Shown piece by piece: positions 1-10,900 of a DNA stretch of 64,000 bases; positions within the stretch are counted from its first letter, which is position 1, and each line of letters starts with the position of its first letter. The translations under genes and the position numbers were made by a program. Under the pieces are notes generated by a model. That model worked only from the letters and a program-made list of their open reading frames with translations, was not told the origin of the DNA and did not search any database. Source of the DNA: Camarhynchus parvulus (lineage: Eukaryota > Chordata > Aves > Passeriformes > Thraupidae); contig NC_044590.1 in the NCBI RefSeq assembly GCF_901933205.1, positions 9,625,501-9,689,500 on the forward strand, in the 5' to 3' direction.

Positions 1-3000
1 TAAAAACTCGTCTCACTTTGTGTGTATTTGCTGTGTGCCTCAGCTGAGTTCCCCTCCCTGACAGCTGTCCAGCTGAAATATAGAACCAGGGATATGAATA
101 GCACACTCTACTAGCGGGCAGCACCAATTAATATTTGCATGTAAGTGCCCTGGTTGCAGTGAGATCCCATGGAAAATAGATGAGTCCCTGCAGAGGCAGC
201 AGCTCTCTAATATCACCATCCTGAAAGGGGGTTCTTTTTAGATGCTGGGAAGATTCTTGAAGTCTGAAGGGAAAGCAAGATTCCCATCCCTGGCAGCATG
301 GGAGCAGCACAACCACTCTACATCAATAAGTAATCTGATCATGAGAAGCAAAGGTTAATGACTAATCTGTTTACCTGAGCTTCATTAATCAAAGATTTAC
401 CAGAAGTCAGAATCTCACTGCTGCTCAGGCACAGACAGCTTTGCTTCCAGGTTGAAAAAGACAACTGTGCAAACGGCACGGAGCATGTAATTCAACAGAG
501 AGCAATTTTCCCGGTGTGTGGATGACAAAGGAAAGCATCAAAGAGAAAAGCCTCTAATCAGAAGGGATTATATCTGGGCTGTGAGGAGCAGAGGGAAAGC
601 CTCAGTCCGTAGTGATGTGAAGAAGAGTTCGACTATGCCTAGCAGCAATTTCACCAACCTTCTGAAACGATTACTGAGTATTTTGATGTCATGAAATATT
701 ATCCTGTTCTCCATGACAACTGACACTGCAATAATAGCACCTGTAAAGATTTCAAAGTTGCCAGAAGACTTCCTACAACATTGGGCTAAACATCCAGCAC
801 GGGGATCTGGGAAACAGGGTTTAGATCACAGGGACAGAACAACAGGAGAATTGCCCTTTCTAAGGAGCTGGTGTGAGGCCTGCTGTAAAATCCATCTAAT
901 CAGAGATCTTTATATCTGTTGTAATAGTTAATGTCCACATTATGGTTCTAATTGCCCTCAGGTTAAAGGCACTAAAGGAAAAATGAACAGCAGCTTAGGC
1001 TCTTGGTGCTGACTATTCTTTGTGCAACTTTAATCCAATAGTTTTTTTTTTCTCCCCAGAACTCCCAGAGGGACAGTGCAGTTTTCCTAGGGAAAGACCT
1101 GAAGGCAGAAAACTTTCTGATGGGCCCAATTCTCCAACTCAATGATTTGTGATGACAGAGTTATCAATACCCATGTATTGACATCATCTGTTTCAGCTTC
1201 AGGGGCTGAAAATGTGGACCTGAACAGAGCAAACCAGAATTAAAAAAAAAAATAAAATTCCCATGCAAAGTTAATTCTTTGAATTCAAGTGACAGTAAAG
1301 TCTTTTTACATTGAACTGTCACTCTGCCAGCTGATGTGAAATCAATTATATGTACACCTAGACATGGGTAAAAAAAGAAATGGGAAAAATAAATTCTGAA
1401 CTAGAGAGCCCAAGGCCCTGTGGAGCCCTAAGGTCCCTTAGCCTGGTCTTTTGTTAGATCTCATGATTCCACTGTTGTTTGCAGTGGGTAGAGAACTGCA
1501 TCAGGCAGGGGAAAGTTAATTCAGTGATTTGTCAGCCTCAGGCTGTGGAGTTACTGTTCCAGTCATGGCAGAGGCCACATTCCAGTGCCACACTGTGACC
1601 CCTGTGTGTGACACAGGACTGTCGTGATGCAAAAACACAGAGGGGCTGTGGGGAGTGAAAATGGAGAGAGGAATAAAAGACCAAATCTTCCCAAGATGTG
1701 GCTCAAAGCCATCTACTCACTGGAATAGATTTTTTAATGCCATGTGCTGCGAAATAATTAATTCAGGGCCAGATTATTGCTTCCTTTTCGTTACCTTGCT
1801 TTCTCCATGGAAATATGAGGCTGAGAAAGTCCTTTGGTCTGTGCCTGCTTCACCCAGATGCCTGGAAGCTCAGGCACAGATGTACTGGGAGATGTCCCAA
1901 CCTCAGCTGGGACCTGCACTGGCAGATCAGTGTGGAAAGAGGAAGTGCATATATGCTACATTTAACAATTTTAAAAGTATCTAAAACATTTCTTAAGGTT
2001 CTGAACTTCCTCTTCTCCACCGCACAGCAGCCCACAGAGCCGTGAAGGGTTGCTCTTATCAAGTGCAGCACCTCATTCTCTGAAGTGATTTTCAACCACC
2101 AGCTCAGATGCCTGTTATCACACAAACCCAAGGGAAAATGTTGGTTTGCAGAGGAGGACGTGGCTGGGTGCTCTGGCTGCTTTATCTGTGCAGCAGGCAT
2201 GGATGGCATTATCAGTGTGTGGCAAACCTGGCACTGCTGTTTGGCATCCCTCAGCTTCAGCAGGAGTGATGTGACCTGACAAGGAAGATTCTGTTGTTAA
2301 TAAAACATATTTTGGCTATAGGCAATGCTGCTCTTTCCCTGGAGAGGGTTATCAGTTTCATGAGAAGCTGCTTTCTGCCTGCATGGAAGAGAAGCTACAG
2401 AACTGCACAGACTGGGAAACCCCTGTAAAGTGGGAAAAGATCTCTGTGAAGCCACAGATACACCTTTACTACAGAATTGATTTTTAAAGACATAACTTTT
2501 CCCTTTAACACTGAAACATTTTGCATAATTTTAATGCTCTTCCTCTCTCTCTCCTTGTATATTTAATTTATAGTCCAAAAAATGCAGGCAACTACTCCTC
2601 TCACAAGTAGACCAATAAAAGTAGGGGAATATAATTAGATGAGCAATTGGAATTCATTTTGGAATGATTGAATTGAAATGAGTAAGATCAACACTTAGGT
2701 GATTTTACTGGGGAATGTGTCCTTTAGGTTGCTAATGGAGTACAACCAAATAAAGAAACCCATATTTCTTAGTAGGAAAAAAAAAGATGGTAGGGTCTCT
2801 GTGCAAGAATCAGGGCTCTTTTTTTTATGAAGATAGAATGGGAACAGCAGAGGGAATGGACTTGAGAAATCTTTGGAGGTGGCTGGCTGAGATTCTGTGG
2901 TATTGATCATTTAACACAACTCTGCCTTAATTGCATGGTTAATGATATGCTACAGAATGACATTCTTCACAGAATTTTTTTTTCTTTGTGATTTAAATCA

Positions 3001-3417
3001 AATGCATATAAATAAATATATATGTATATCTACCTTCCTCCTCAGAGACAACTCCCTTATCTCTGGCAATGGGAATTAATGAAAGATGCACAATCCTTGA
3101 AATCAATGTACTTACATTGATTTATACTGGTGTAGGAACTGACCTTTGAGTTCAAAACAAATCTAATGATGTTAGAAGGAAAAAAAACACCCTAATAAAT
3201 ATACATAAGACAAAATTATCAGAACTGCCTAAGCAAATCATCATAAGATCAGGCTTCAGATTACTTTTCTATACTATAAAATTTTAAAAAGAAATCTCTG
3301 TTCTCCATCAGGGGAGAAACACCAGAGGGGACAAAAAACCCCAATAGCTGGGGCAACTGTGTGAGGAAGAAATAAGAAAATCCTGCAGGCTGTGTCCAGA
3401 GCAGCCTGCCTGTATTC
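1..3417. other. Unique non-coding DNA, no gene recognised
   Basis: No coding region, RNA gene or named repeat could be identified here. The longest open frames are about 119 codons, overlap on both strands and resemble no family I know. A strong polypyrimidine tract ending in AG (1042-1059) looks like a 3' splice site, but no convincing donor follows at exon distance and the downstream frames are closed, so I treat it as chance. A short AT-rich run at 3005-3030 is a degenerate TA repeat. Confidence 0.6.
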
Positions 3418-3422
3418 CCGTG
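3418..3422. repeat. Target-site duplication, left copy (CCGTG)
   Basis: The five bases CCGTG immediately precede the TG of the LTR and recur exactly at 4067-4071 immediately after its terminal CA. A perfect 5-bp duplication flanking TG...CA termini is the signature of retroviral integrase. Confidence 0.88.
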
Positions 3423-4066
3423 TGTCCTAGGTTGACTATATGATGCTTTTACCCCCAATCATCTTGTTGTGTTTATTCTGAAGAATAAGTTTTGCACCTT
3501 TAAGACTTGTTCCAGAGAGTGAAGAGTGGAGAGAAGAAGCAGCAGTTTGTTTTCAGACACTGCACTCCTCCACATTCGTGCTCCTGGACTGCGCTGTCTG
3601 CAGATGGACAGACAGCGGGACAGCGCTCTCCTTTGCTTTTAGTTATTTTAGCTAGCTGAGGCAAAGAAGTTCCCTGGACTGTTTTTTTTTCCTTTTTCCC
3701 TTTTCTTTGAATCTGTTTAAATGTGCTCTGGACTGAACACCCAGCAGAGCACTGGCAGCTCCACCTGAGGCCCACCAGGCCGGGCCTGGCCCGCGGCATT
3801 TCCAGCACTGAGGGCCTGATAAGAGCCTGAGTGAGCTGAGCTGCAACCCGGGGAGGGACTTTCTCAGTTTGTCATCTCTTTTGGAGCAGCAAGGGGTTTT
3901 ACTGTTTAATACTGTTTAGATATTATTGTTTAATAAACATTTTTTTCCACTTTTCTCCAAGGATGTATTTACTCCCAGACTGGCTGGGAGGAAGGGCCGA
4001 TTGAATCTGCTTTCCTAGAGGAGCCCCTTTGGGGGTTCTGTCCCAGATTTGCCCTGAACCAGGACA
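3423..4066 (+). mobile_element. Solo LTR of an avian endogenous retrovirus (644 bp)
   Basis: The element opens with TGTCCTAGG and closes with CCAGGACA, so its ends are short inverted repeats with TG...CA termini, and it is flanked by the perfect 5-bp duplication CCGTG. There is no second LTR and no gag, pol or env reading frame beside it, so it is a solitary LTR left by recombination between the two LTRs of a provirus. Plus orientation follows from an AATAAA polyadenylation signal at 3932-3937, about 130 bp before the 3' end. The 5-bp duplication fits ERVL-like or some ERV1-like elements and argues against an ERVK type, which usually makes 6 bp. The 5' sequence resembles passerine LTR families from memory; the exact subfamily was not determined. 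Confidence 0.88.
3932..3937 (+). promoter_or_regulatory. LTR polyadenylation signal AATAAA
   Basis: AATAAA lies inside the LTR and is followed by a T-rich stretch, the usual arrangement at the R/U5 boundary of a retroviral LTR. It fixes the orientation of the element as plus. Whether it is used today is unknown. Confidence 0.6.
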
Positions 4067-4071
4067 CCGTG
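4067..4071. repeat. Target-site duplication, right copy (CCGTG)
   Basis: Exact copy of 3418-3422, directly after the terminal ACA of the LTR. Confidence 0.88.
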
Positions 4072-4628
4072 CCGCTCCCAGGAGATGTTAGCATGGAATG
4101 CCAGCTCTGCTCTCGGAGGGGCAGGAGCAGGAGCCTGCTGGGGAAGGCGCTCAGGGCAGGATGGAGGAGCAGCAGGTGCCCTGGAGCTGATTGCCCGCCG
4201 CATTCAGGGCACTCCTGGCGGCTCTCCAGCCTCATAGGGAATTCGGAGCAGCAGAGCAGCGTCTCGTTCTGTGTTGTTCCTTGCCTGGGTGCAATCAGTG
4301 GTATTATACCTGAAAAGTGACTGGTGAGCATCTGCTAAAGAAACGGGGAAATGATACCCCTGTGGTGTTTTCTTAAAGTCTCTGCTGAGGATTTTTTTTT
4401 TAAGTGCTTTTTTCCATTGTTGCTTACAATGAACTTCCTTTCTTTAAATGTGCCCAGGAATAGGACTTGGTACCAGTTTTTGTAGCTGTTTAGGGCCTGG
4501 CTGTGGATGCTCACTCTCCCACCATTATCCATGTATTTACATCACTCTAGTGTGTGTAATTCTCATCCCACAAATGAGAATTACAGGCAGTCAAATCAAC
4601 TTCACTGTTACCAAGTTTTCACTTTTTG
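4072..4628. other. Unique non-coding DNA
   Basis: Flanking sequence between the solo LTR and the AT-rich microsatellite. Open frames run on both strands here, but none has recognisable protein features. Nothing else was seen. Confidence 0.5.
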
Positions 4629-4884
4629 AAATATATATATACACACATACATACATACATATATATACACATACATACATATATATACATATATATATAT
4701 TAAAAAGACTTCTTATATACATACATAAAAATATAAAAATTAAAAAAATATAAATATATATATATTGGAAGTCCTTTATATATATCGATATATAAATATA
4801 TAAATATATATCTATATATCTCTATATGTATGTACGTATCTATCTATCTACATATATCTATATCTATATCTATATCTATATATT
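4629..4884. repeat. Compound AT-rich microsatellite
   Basis: About 255 bp of mixed short repeats: TA dinucleotides, TACA/CATA tetranucleotides in the first part, then TATC and TATATC-type units towards the end. A non-repetitive interruption with an AAAGACTTCTTA-like motif sits near 4703-4714 and a related motif in inverse orientation near 4764-4777. The open frame that crosses part of this tract is just translated repeat. Confidence 0.92.
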
Positions 4885-4899
4885 AAAAGGACTTCCAAT
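4764..4899. repeat. Inverted repeat with AT-rich loop
   Basis: The 14 bases ATTGGAAGTCCTTT at 4764-4777 recur as the exact reverse complement at 4886-4899. The 108-bp interval between the arms is almost pure A/T microsatellite, itself able to self-pair, so the whole unit could extrude as a cruciform. It may have arisen by inverted duplication of unique flank during repeat instability. Confidence 0.85.
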
Positions 4900-7812
4900 A
4901 GCTACTCCATTCCATGATATTAAGGGAATCAGCCAAGGAATCAGCTGAGAATGCACTGATAAATGCAATTACTGCTAGATTGATGTTTTTAAATGTTCTG
5001 TTGTTGACAAAAAGCCCTCAGAAACCTGAAATGTTAATCTGTTTTTCTTTTGCAAATTGAGTACTGCCTGCTGTGTACATCCTTTTATTACTGTAGGGCT
5101 GCTCATAAGCTCCAGGCTGTTGGCATTTATTTATTAAAAATGAAAAAGTATCAAGAAACAGCACTGAAATATTTTTTCACTTGGTTTCCAAAACAAAAAA
5201 ATATCGGCAGATACAGGGAAAAAAAAAGACATTTTGGCCAAAAGAGTGTTGACAGACAAGAACAGAAGGAGCAGTGTGGTACCCCCAGGGATGCAGAGCC
5301 AAGGAAACAAAGCTGACTTTCACAAGTAGTTGTCTAGACAATCAAGAGGCTTTTTACAGATTGATGCTTAAGTTTAATAAAGAGGCCAAACTGCTTGAGT
5401 CTGCATGAAGCAGTAAGAAATCAAAAGCAAAATTCCACGGAGTGGTGCAAGAGTAGTATAATATAATTGCAGGGGTTTCAGAACAAAATCTTTATGAAAA
5501 TGGGCAGCTTTATGAGCCAAAAGACACCTTCTGGTGTCATTTATCAACAGCTGCTTCAGAAACCTGAGGTATGCTGCAGTGATCACTCATAGGCAGCTCT
5601 GCTGTCATTAATGACCACATTTTTTCCACTTGCTCATTTTGCTCCCTTGAAAGCAAGAAGCTGCTCCAGAATGTGTTTTCCAGTACTAAAGAACATGAAT
5701 CTATATAGGTGTTTTAGCATGAACATCCATGATTATTTTTGTAAATATATCTGAGCAGCATCTAGAGTGGGAGTTTCCCCCAGACAGCTCCACCACGGAC
5801 TTGAGTGAAGAAATATATCTGAGGGAAAAGCGAACTGAAATCAAAGTTGCAACCACCACTACACCACTACACCCCAAGAACTTCAGTTCTTTAAAAACAA
5901 AAGGAGGAGTAGATCAGCACCAGGCATTTACTCATGCTGAGATTTAGGAGTGTTTCTCTTAAATTCTGCTTCTGAATTCTGCTTCTTTTCCTCTTCTTCT
6001 TTCTCTGAATTCTGCTTTTTTTTCCTCTTTTTTCGGAAAGCAGTCATTTTCTCGAGAGACTGTGTTTGACTAGTGTGCTTCTTGAATTTCCTTTATTATA
6101 GTAGTCCTTTATATAGAAAAATCTTTTTATTTGTTTGCCGAAGGAAGCAGAAAATAATGTCTGCTTCATCTGGGTAACTGAGCTCCAGTTTTCCAATTCC
6201 ACCTGCATTTCACAGAAAGAAACTACCTAAATATGACACAGGATTTGAATGCTGTCTAATGGAATATGCAGCATATAACAAGAGGAAAGATTGCACTTGG
6301 TTAGTATTTATATGGTTTTTAACACTCTTGGAAAGGACATGCAATTGCTGTGCTTTTTCTTTGAGTCCACAGACCAGCTTGTTGTTTTTTTTGCAGCAAT
6401 GCAGTCAATGCTGAAATCCTAACACAGCCAAGGTTTCACTATAACTTACAAGAAGTGCCCTGGGAGATTCATATTTTTACAGTTCCTTCAAAAAAATCAC
6501 AGACAATACAAATATGAAGAAGAGCTCCAAAGCACACCCCCATATCCATAAACGTCCAGCTGGGCAGGAGCAGACATGGGCATGGTTTCAGGGGAGTGTA
6601 CTTCATGCCTTGTGCACTTTAGGGGCATGTGTTCCATTTTATTTATTTACTTCGGTAACTCCTCTGAGTCCCTGAGGTTTTGAAATCTAAGGCCAAGGTC
6701 ATCAGCTACAATGGGAGTTGTTGTGGTCTTTGTAGGCAGGAGGTGGAAGGAGTGAATTGAATTCTCTGCAGACACCAGTGGGATCTGGGAACAGCCAAGC
6801 CAACCAGACTGCCAACCCTGGGATGTAGGTTGGGAACCAGCCAGGAGGACTCTCCTCAAAAATGGAAGCACAGAATGTTCCTAAAAGCAGATGCTTTTAC
6901 TCTTTATTTTTTTTTCTCTCTCACTGTAAACATTGGGTGCAAAGTTTGCTGCCAGCCATAAACCCCTCCCAGGTCTGCTGGACTGACAGCCTGTGTCTAT
7001 GACCTCTGAGGCTTTGGTTCTACTGCAAAGAGAATAACACTGAAATGAGCACAGAACATGGTCAAGTACCAGAGGAACTGTGATTTCTGGCTTGAATAAG
7101 TCTCCTAATAATTAGAATATTTGTCTTTGATTGTTGCTGTTCCAAATTACTCTTTTCCCTTATTCTCCCCATGGTTTCATAACTTGGCAAGTCCTATTTA
7201 CTGATCAGCCTTTGTCTCTTTCTAAAAAGGAAGGCCAGGGACTTTCTGTCATCTTTTAGGTCAGCTGGCTTTCTTACTATAAGCACAGCTTCAAAGAATG
7301 GGATAAAATTTGCACATTCAGCCCCATGAGTGCACTTCCACAGAGCTGGCTGTCTTCAGGAACAAAGACAAAACCTGTGTCCAACTGCATGCACAACCAG
7401 GCCTCTGGTTCCCAAATGTTGCTCAGTAGCTGACAACCTCTGGCAAAAAAAATATACCCTTTTTATACAGTGCTGAACATTTAAAAAGTGGTAATAAATA
7501 GATGGTAGCTTAGAGGTGTGATTTATTTGTTTTATGAATCACAGAAGAGTCCATAGCTCATGAAAGATTAAGGCTGAAGGAAGTTGTATGGCTCTTGCAT
7601 TACAAGTAGAGATTGATGTCTTATTTCATGAAGCCTCATCATTAACTGGTCTGCATTACAGTAGTTTAATGTGAGTGACAGAAAGAATTGACTTTTAACA
7701 CTTTCTAAAATATTCTGCCATTTGATTGGTCTTTGCCAGGAGGGTTTCTTCCAGACCTGAGAGATTTTGAAGGGAATAAATCCTATCTCAGCATGGGCTT
7801 TCTTACACACAC
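4900..7812. other. Unique non-coding DNA
   Basis: No gene recognised. The only structure noted is a pyrimidine-rich patch at about 5950-6032 in which AATTCTGCTT occurs three times (5962-5971, 5975-5984, 6008-6017), an imperfect local tandem repeat. Open frames are short and featureless. Confidence 0.5.
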
Positions 7813-7996
7813 CTGCACCCCATGTGATGATTATGAAGACCCACAAGATCAGCAGGATAATACAGATGGTTTTTGCCCTGCATAAAGAGTGCTTCAAGGC
7901 TTTTCGGACTTTTGGTCGTACTGAGTCACCCTGAGAGGACTTTCCTTCATTAGGATATCTCAATTTACAGCTCATCTGCCATGACAAAAGTGGCTT
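7813..7996 (-). other. Candidate coding exon with a membrane segment (unidentified)
   Basis: On the minus strand a 184-nt segment is bounded upstream by an acceptor-like TTGTAACAG and downstream by CAG followed by GTGTGTGTAAG, a possible donor; a stronger GTAAG donor lies 6 nt further on. The frame opens just after a TAA and is open throughout. It encodes about 61 residues: a polar part, a basic stretch (about residues 27-42) and a strongly hydrophobic run, TICIILLILWVFIIITW, at about residues 43-59. That pattern suits a single-pass or signal-anchor protein. The frame continues past the donor for about 78 more codons, so splicing is not required by a stop. I do not recognise the family, and no neighbouring exon was found. 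It could equally be a chance frame or a decayed exon. Confidence 0.2.
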
Positions 7997-10900
7997 CTGT
8001 TACAAATGCGCTGCAAAAGGCTGGAATAGCTCTCCCCATCCACTGTGACTGCTCCTGCTTCTATCAGACCAGAGTAGTGATGTTTTATGGTTTTCAGGGC
8101 TTCTCCCTTTCCAAGGACATATTTAGTTAAATATCATCTTACATGGGAATCATCATATTTATTTTTGAGCCACAGATTGTATCTGCAAGTGACTCTATCT
8201 TTCATTGTAGTGTGTCATATCACAACACTACACTATTGAATACAAGTAATTTACTCAAATCTATTAAAACACTCCCATTTTAGAAATCCATTACACCTTT
8301 CCTTGTTGTTATTAGCATATCCAAGAATGCCAGTGTGGCAGGAGAATTAACTTGATGTACAGTCCTGCGAAATGTGCCGCTACAAGCTGTTTCTAAAACA
8401 TCTTCCAAGGCATCATCTCCATCAGCTCATGATTCTCTTTGGTTTTCTTTCTTTTCTAGAACTATTTGCTAGCCCTTAGTTGTGGTAAGCGATTATTTGT
8501 GCTTTCAAGCAAACTCCATGAAAAACATTTTTCAAGTGGAGATCAAAGAGCGAAGGCAACCATAAAAGCAGTTTTATAAAAACGATGTATTAAAAAATCT
8601 AAGCACCATCCATATGCCAATTACAGCCAAACTTCACGGTCCCTTCTCTATGAGGCTTCTTAAAGGTGATAGAAATGTCAGATGAAACAAAAAAGGGCAC
8701 ATTATGGAAAGGGAAATTATGGAGATGAGAGGTGGCTCTCAGGAGCCCTCCAGTGAGGAGCTCTGGCTGGGAAGGGCAGCTCCAGAGAGCAATGCTTGCA
8801 GCACAAATTGTGGTCCCCAATTACTGCAGTCTGAGGGCTGTAATAATTTCTAACAGTTGCAGGTGTCATTAAACAGAATTTTCACAGGCCTAGGAGTTAA
8901 AATGATGCCCTCAATCTACAAAAGCATGCAAACTCTCCAGTCCCTAGGAAGGATTTACTCTCAAAAGCTAAGGGCTGATTTTACACTCTGAGATCACAGT
9001 TGTAAAATTCAAATCTAAAATGAACTTATGTCCTGTTCTGCTGTGACTTCCCTTCACACCCCTGCACCAGGATGTTCATTGTTTTGACCTCTGCCAGGGG
9101 TGGGATGGCAAGGCACAGAGATTTCCTTGTAGGGCACAGTGTTACTGAGCACTGGAGACCCCAAACACTCTGGTATATGGAGCACTTGTGACATCACTGC
9201 TCAGTGGACTTAAGCAAATGGCATAAAGGCTCCAAGAAGTGCAATTATCTGAGATAATTAAACTTGCAGTTGCTGACTAAAGTCAACCCAGATTGTGCTG
9301 CCATCTCCATGCAACCATAGCAACTTCTTCCTTCCATTGTGTCCCAGATTAATGGGAACACCTGGAATCAAAAACCTGAGGCTGGCAGGAAGGTGCATAA
9401 AACTTTATTGATCCTTGGTGGGTGGCAGGGATCCAGTCACACAGCAGTGATTCACTTTCCAAAGCCCTGCCTCAGCAAGGAGCACTGGTGGGCTCTCCAG
9501 AGACCCCTCTCTTCTCTGACTGCTTCAACGTCCCAATCAGGAATATTTTAAGGAGATGATTACAGGAAATCACACATTCTTTCAAAGGATGTGAGCCTTT
9601 TTCACTCAGATTTTAGCATATTAATATTTTTAAGGATGGTTCACAACTAAATATGATATTGGCTTTCTTATTGTTTCTGCTGGGTTCATTTCAACACTTT
9701 AAAACCCCTACATGCCAACAGGGTTCAATGGCAGCAGCCTGTGGGCAATTAAGGTTAAATTTTAGTCTTGGTCATATGTGACTGCTCCTGTAAATGTGGT
9801 GAAACACAGTTGGAGCACATATTCCCCAGACAGCAAGTAGGCAATGCTTTAAGGCAGCCATGGAAAGATAAATGGATGCAGAGAGGCTCTGGAATTTTGC
9901 TTGAAATAATTTTTGCTTTGCTTTTAATGATCAAAACCATTCCTCCCACTGAACCACATAAAAAAATCGCATTTGTGTCTGTGCCAAAGGTGGAGCATAG
10001 TGTTGACCCACTGAAATGAAAGACAAGTGAAAAATTAATGAGAAACTGGAAACCAGCAGCTCCCACCCTGTGAGCAGTAGTCTTTTATATCCTTCTTCCA
10101 TAGTGAGCATCTCAATGGGGCAAAAAATCACAGTAGCTCCTTTGACTTCAAAGGAGATGCACCGGTTGGGAAGGAGGGAAAACAATCCAGAGAGAACTGT
10201 ACCAAGTCTACAGAACTCAAAAAGAGAAGAGAGGCCCTAGCAGAGCCAATCAACACTTAGGAGAGGGGGGAATATATTTTTTTTTTTAATAAAGAGTTGT
10301 ATGTAAAGAGGAAAAGCACTTAAAGGTGATCCAGCTTTGACTGAGGCTCTTCTTGGGACAAAGCAGATGTAGCCTGGAACTTGAGCTCTAATTTCTAGAG
10401 CTGGGGGGAGACAGGTACAACTAATAAGCCTGAGAGTCACAAACAAACTTTTTTTAGAAACCTTTCAGTCTCCAATATCTGCTCTAGAAAAATAATTAGC
10501 AGTCTGACATTGTCCCGAAGTAATTTCAAGAGGTATCACAGTTTTTGGATTATGTCCTGGGAGGGTCCTTTTCCTCCTGCACTAACTCCAAAGAACTCAT
10601 TAATTAATTACATCCTTTTAATCTAACACTGCAATGTTTAAAATAACAGTCTCTCAAGCTCTTTTGGGAAACTTAAATGAAATTAAAAGAAATGTTGTCT
10701 TTCCTCATCTGTTTATCCACCATGCAATCCAGTTTGCCCAAAAAATGAGAATTCATGAGAAGAAGACCCCTAAAATCCCCTAAAAATCATTAAAAGTATC
10801 CATGTGTGTTCCTCCATTGTTGTTTATGAGCCAAAAGAAGCTGTCATGCATGTAATATGCAAGCAGAAACCCAAGGAGTTTTCCCGATCTATTGTCTTTC

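Noticed and set aside
1042..1059. Strong polypyrimidine-AG, acceptor-like
   Set aside because: No donor or open frame downstream. Similar tracts occur near 23547, 27240 and 29646 without exons.
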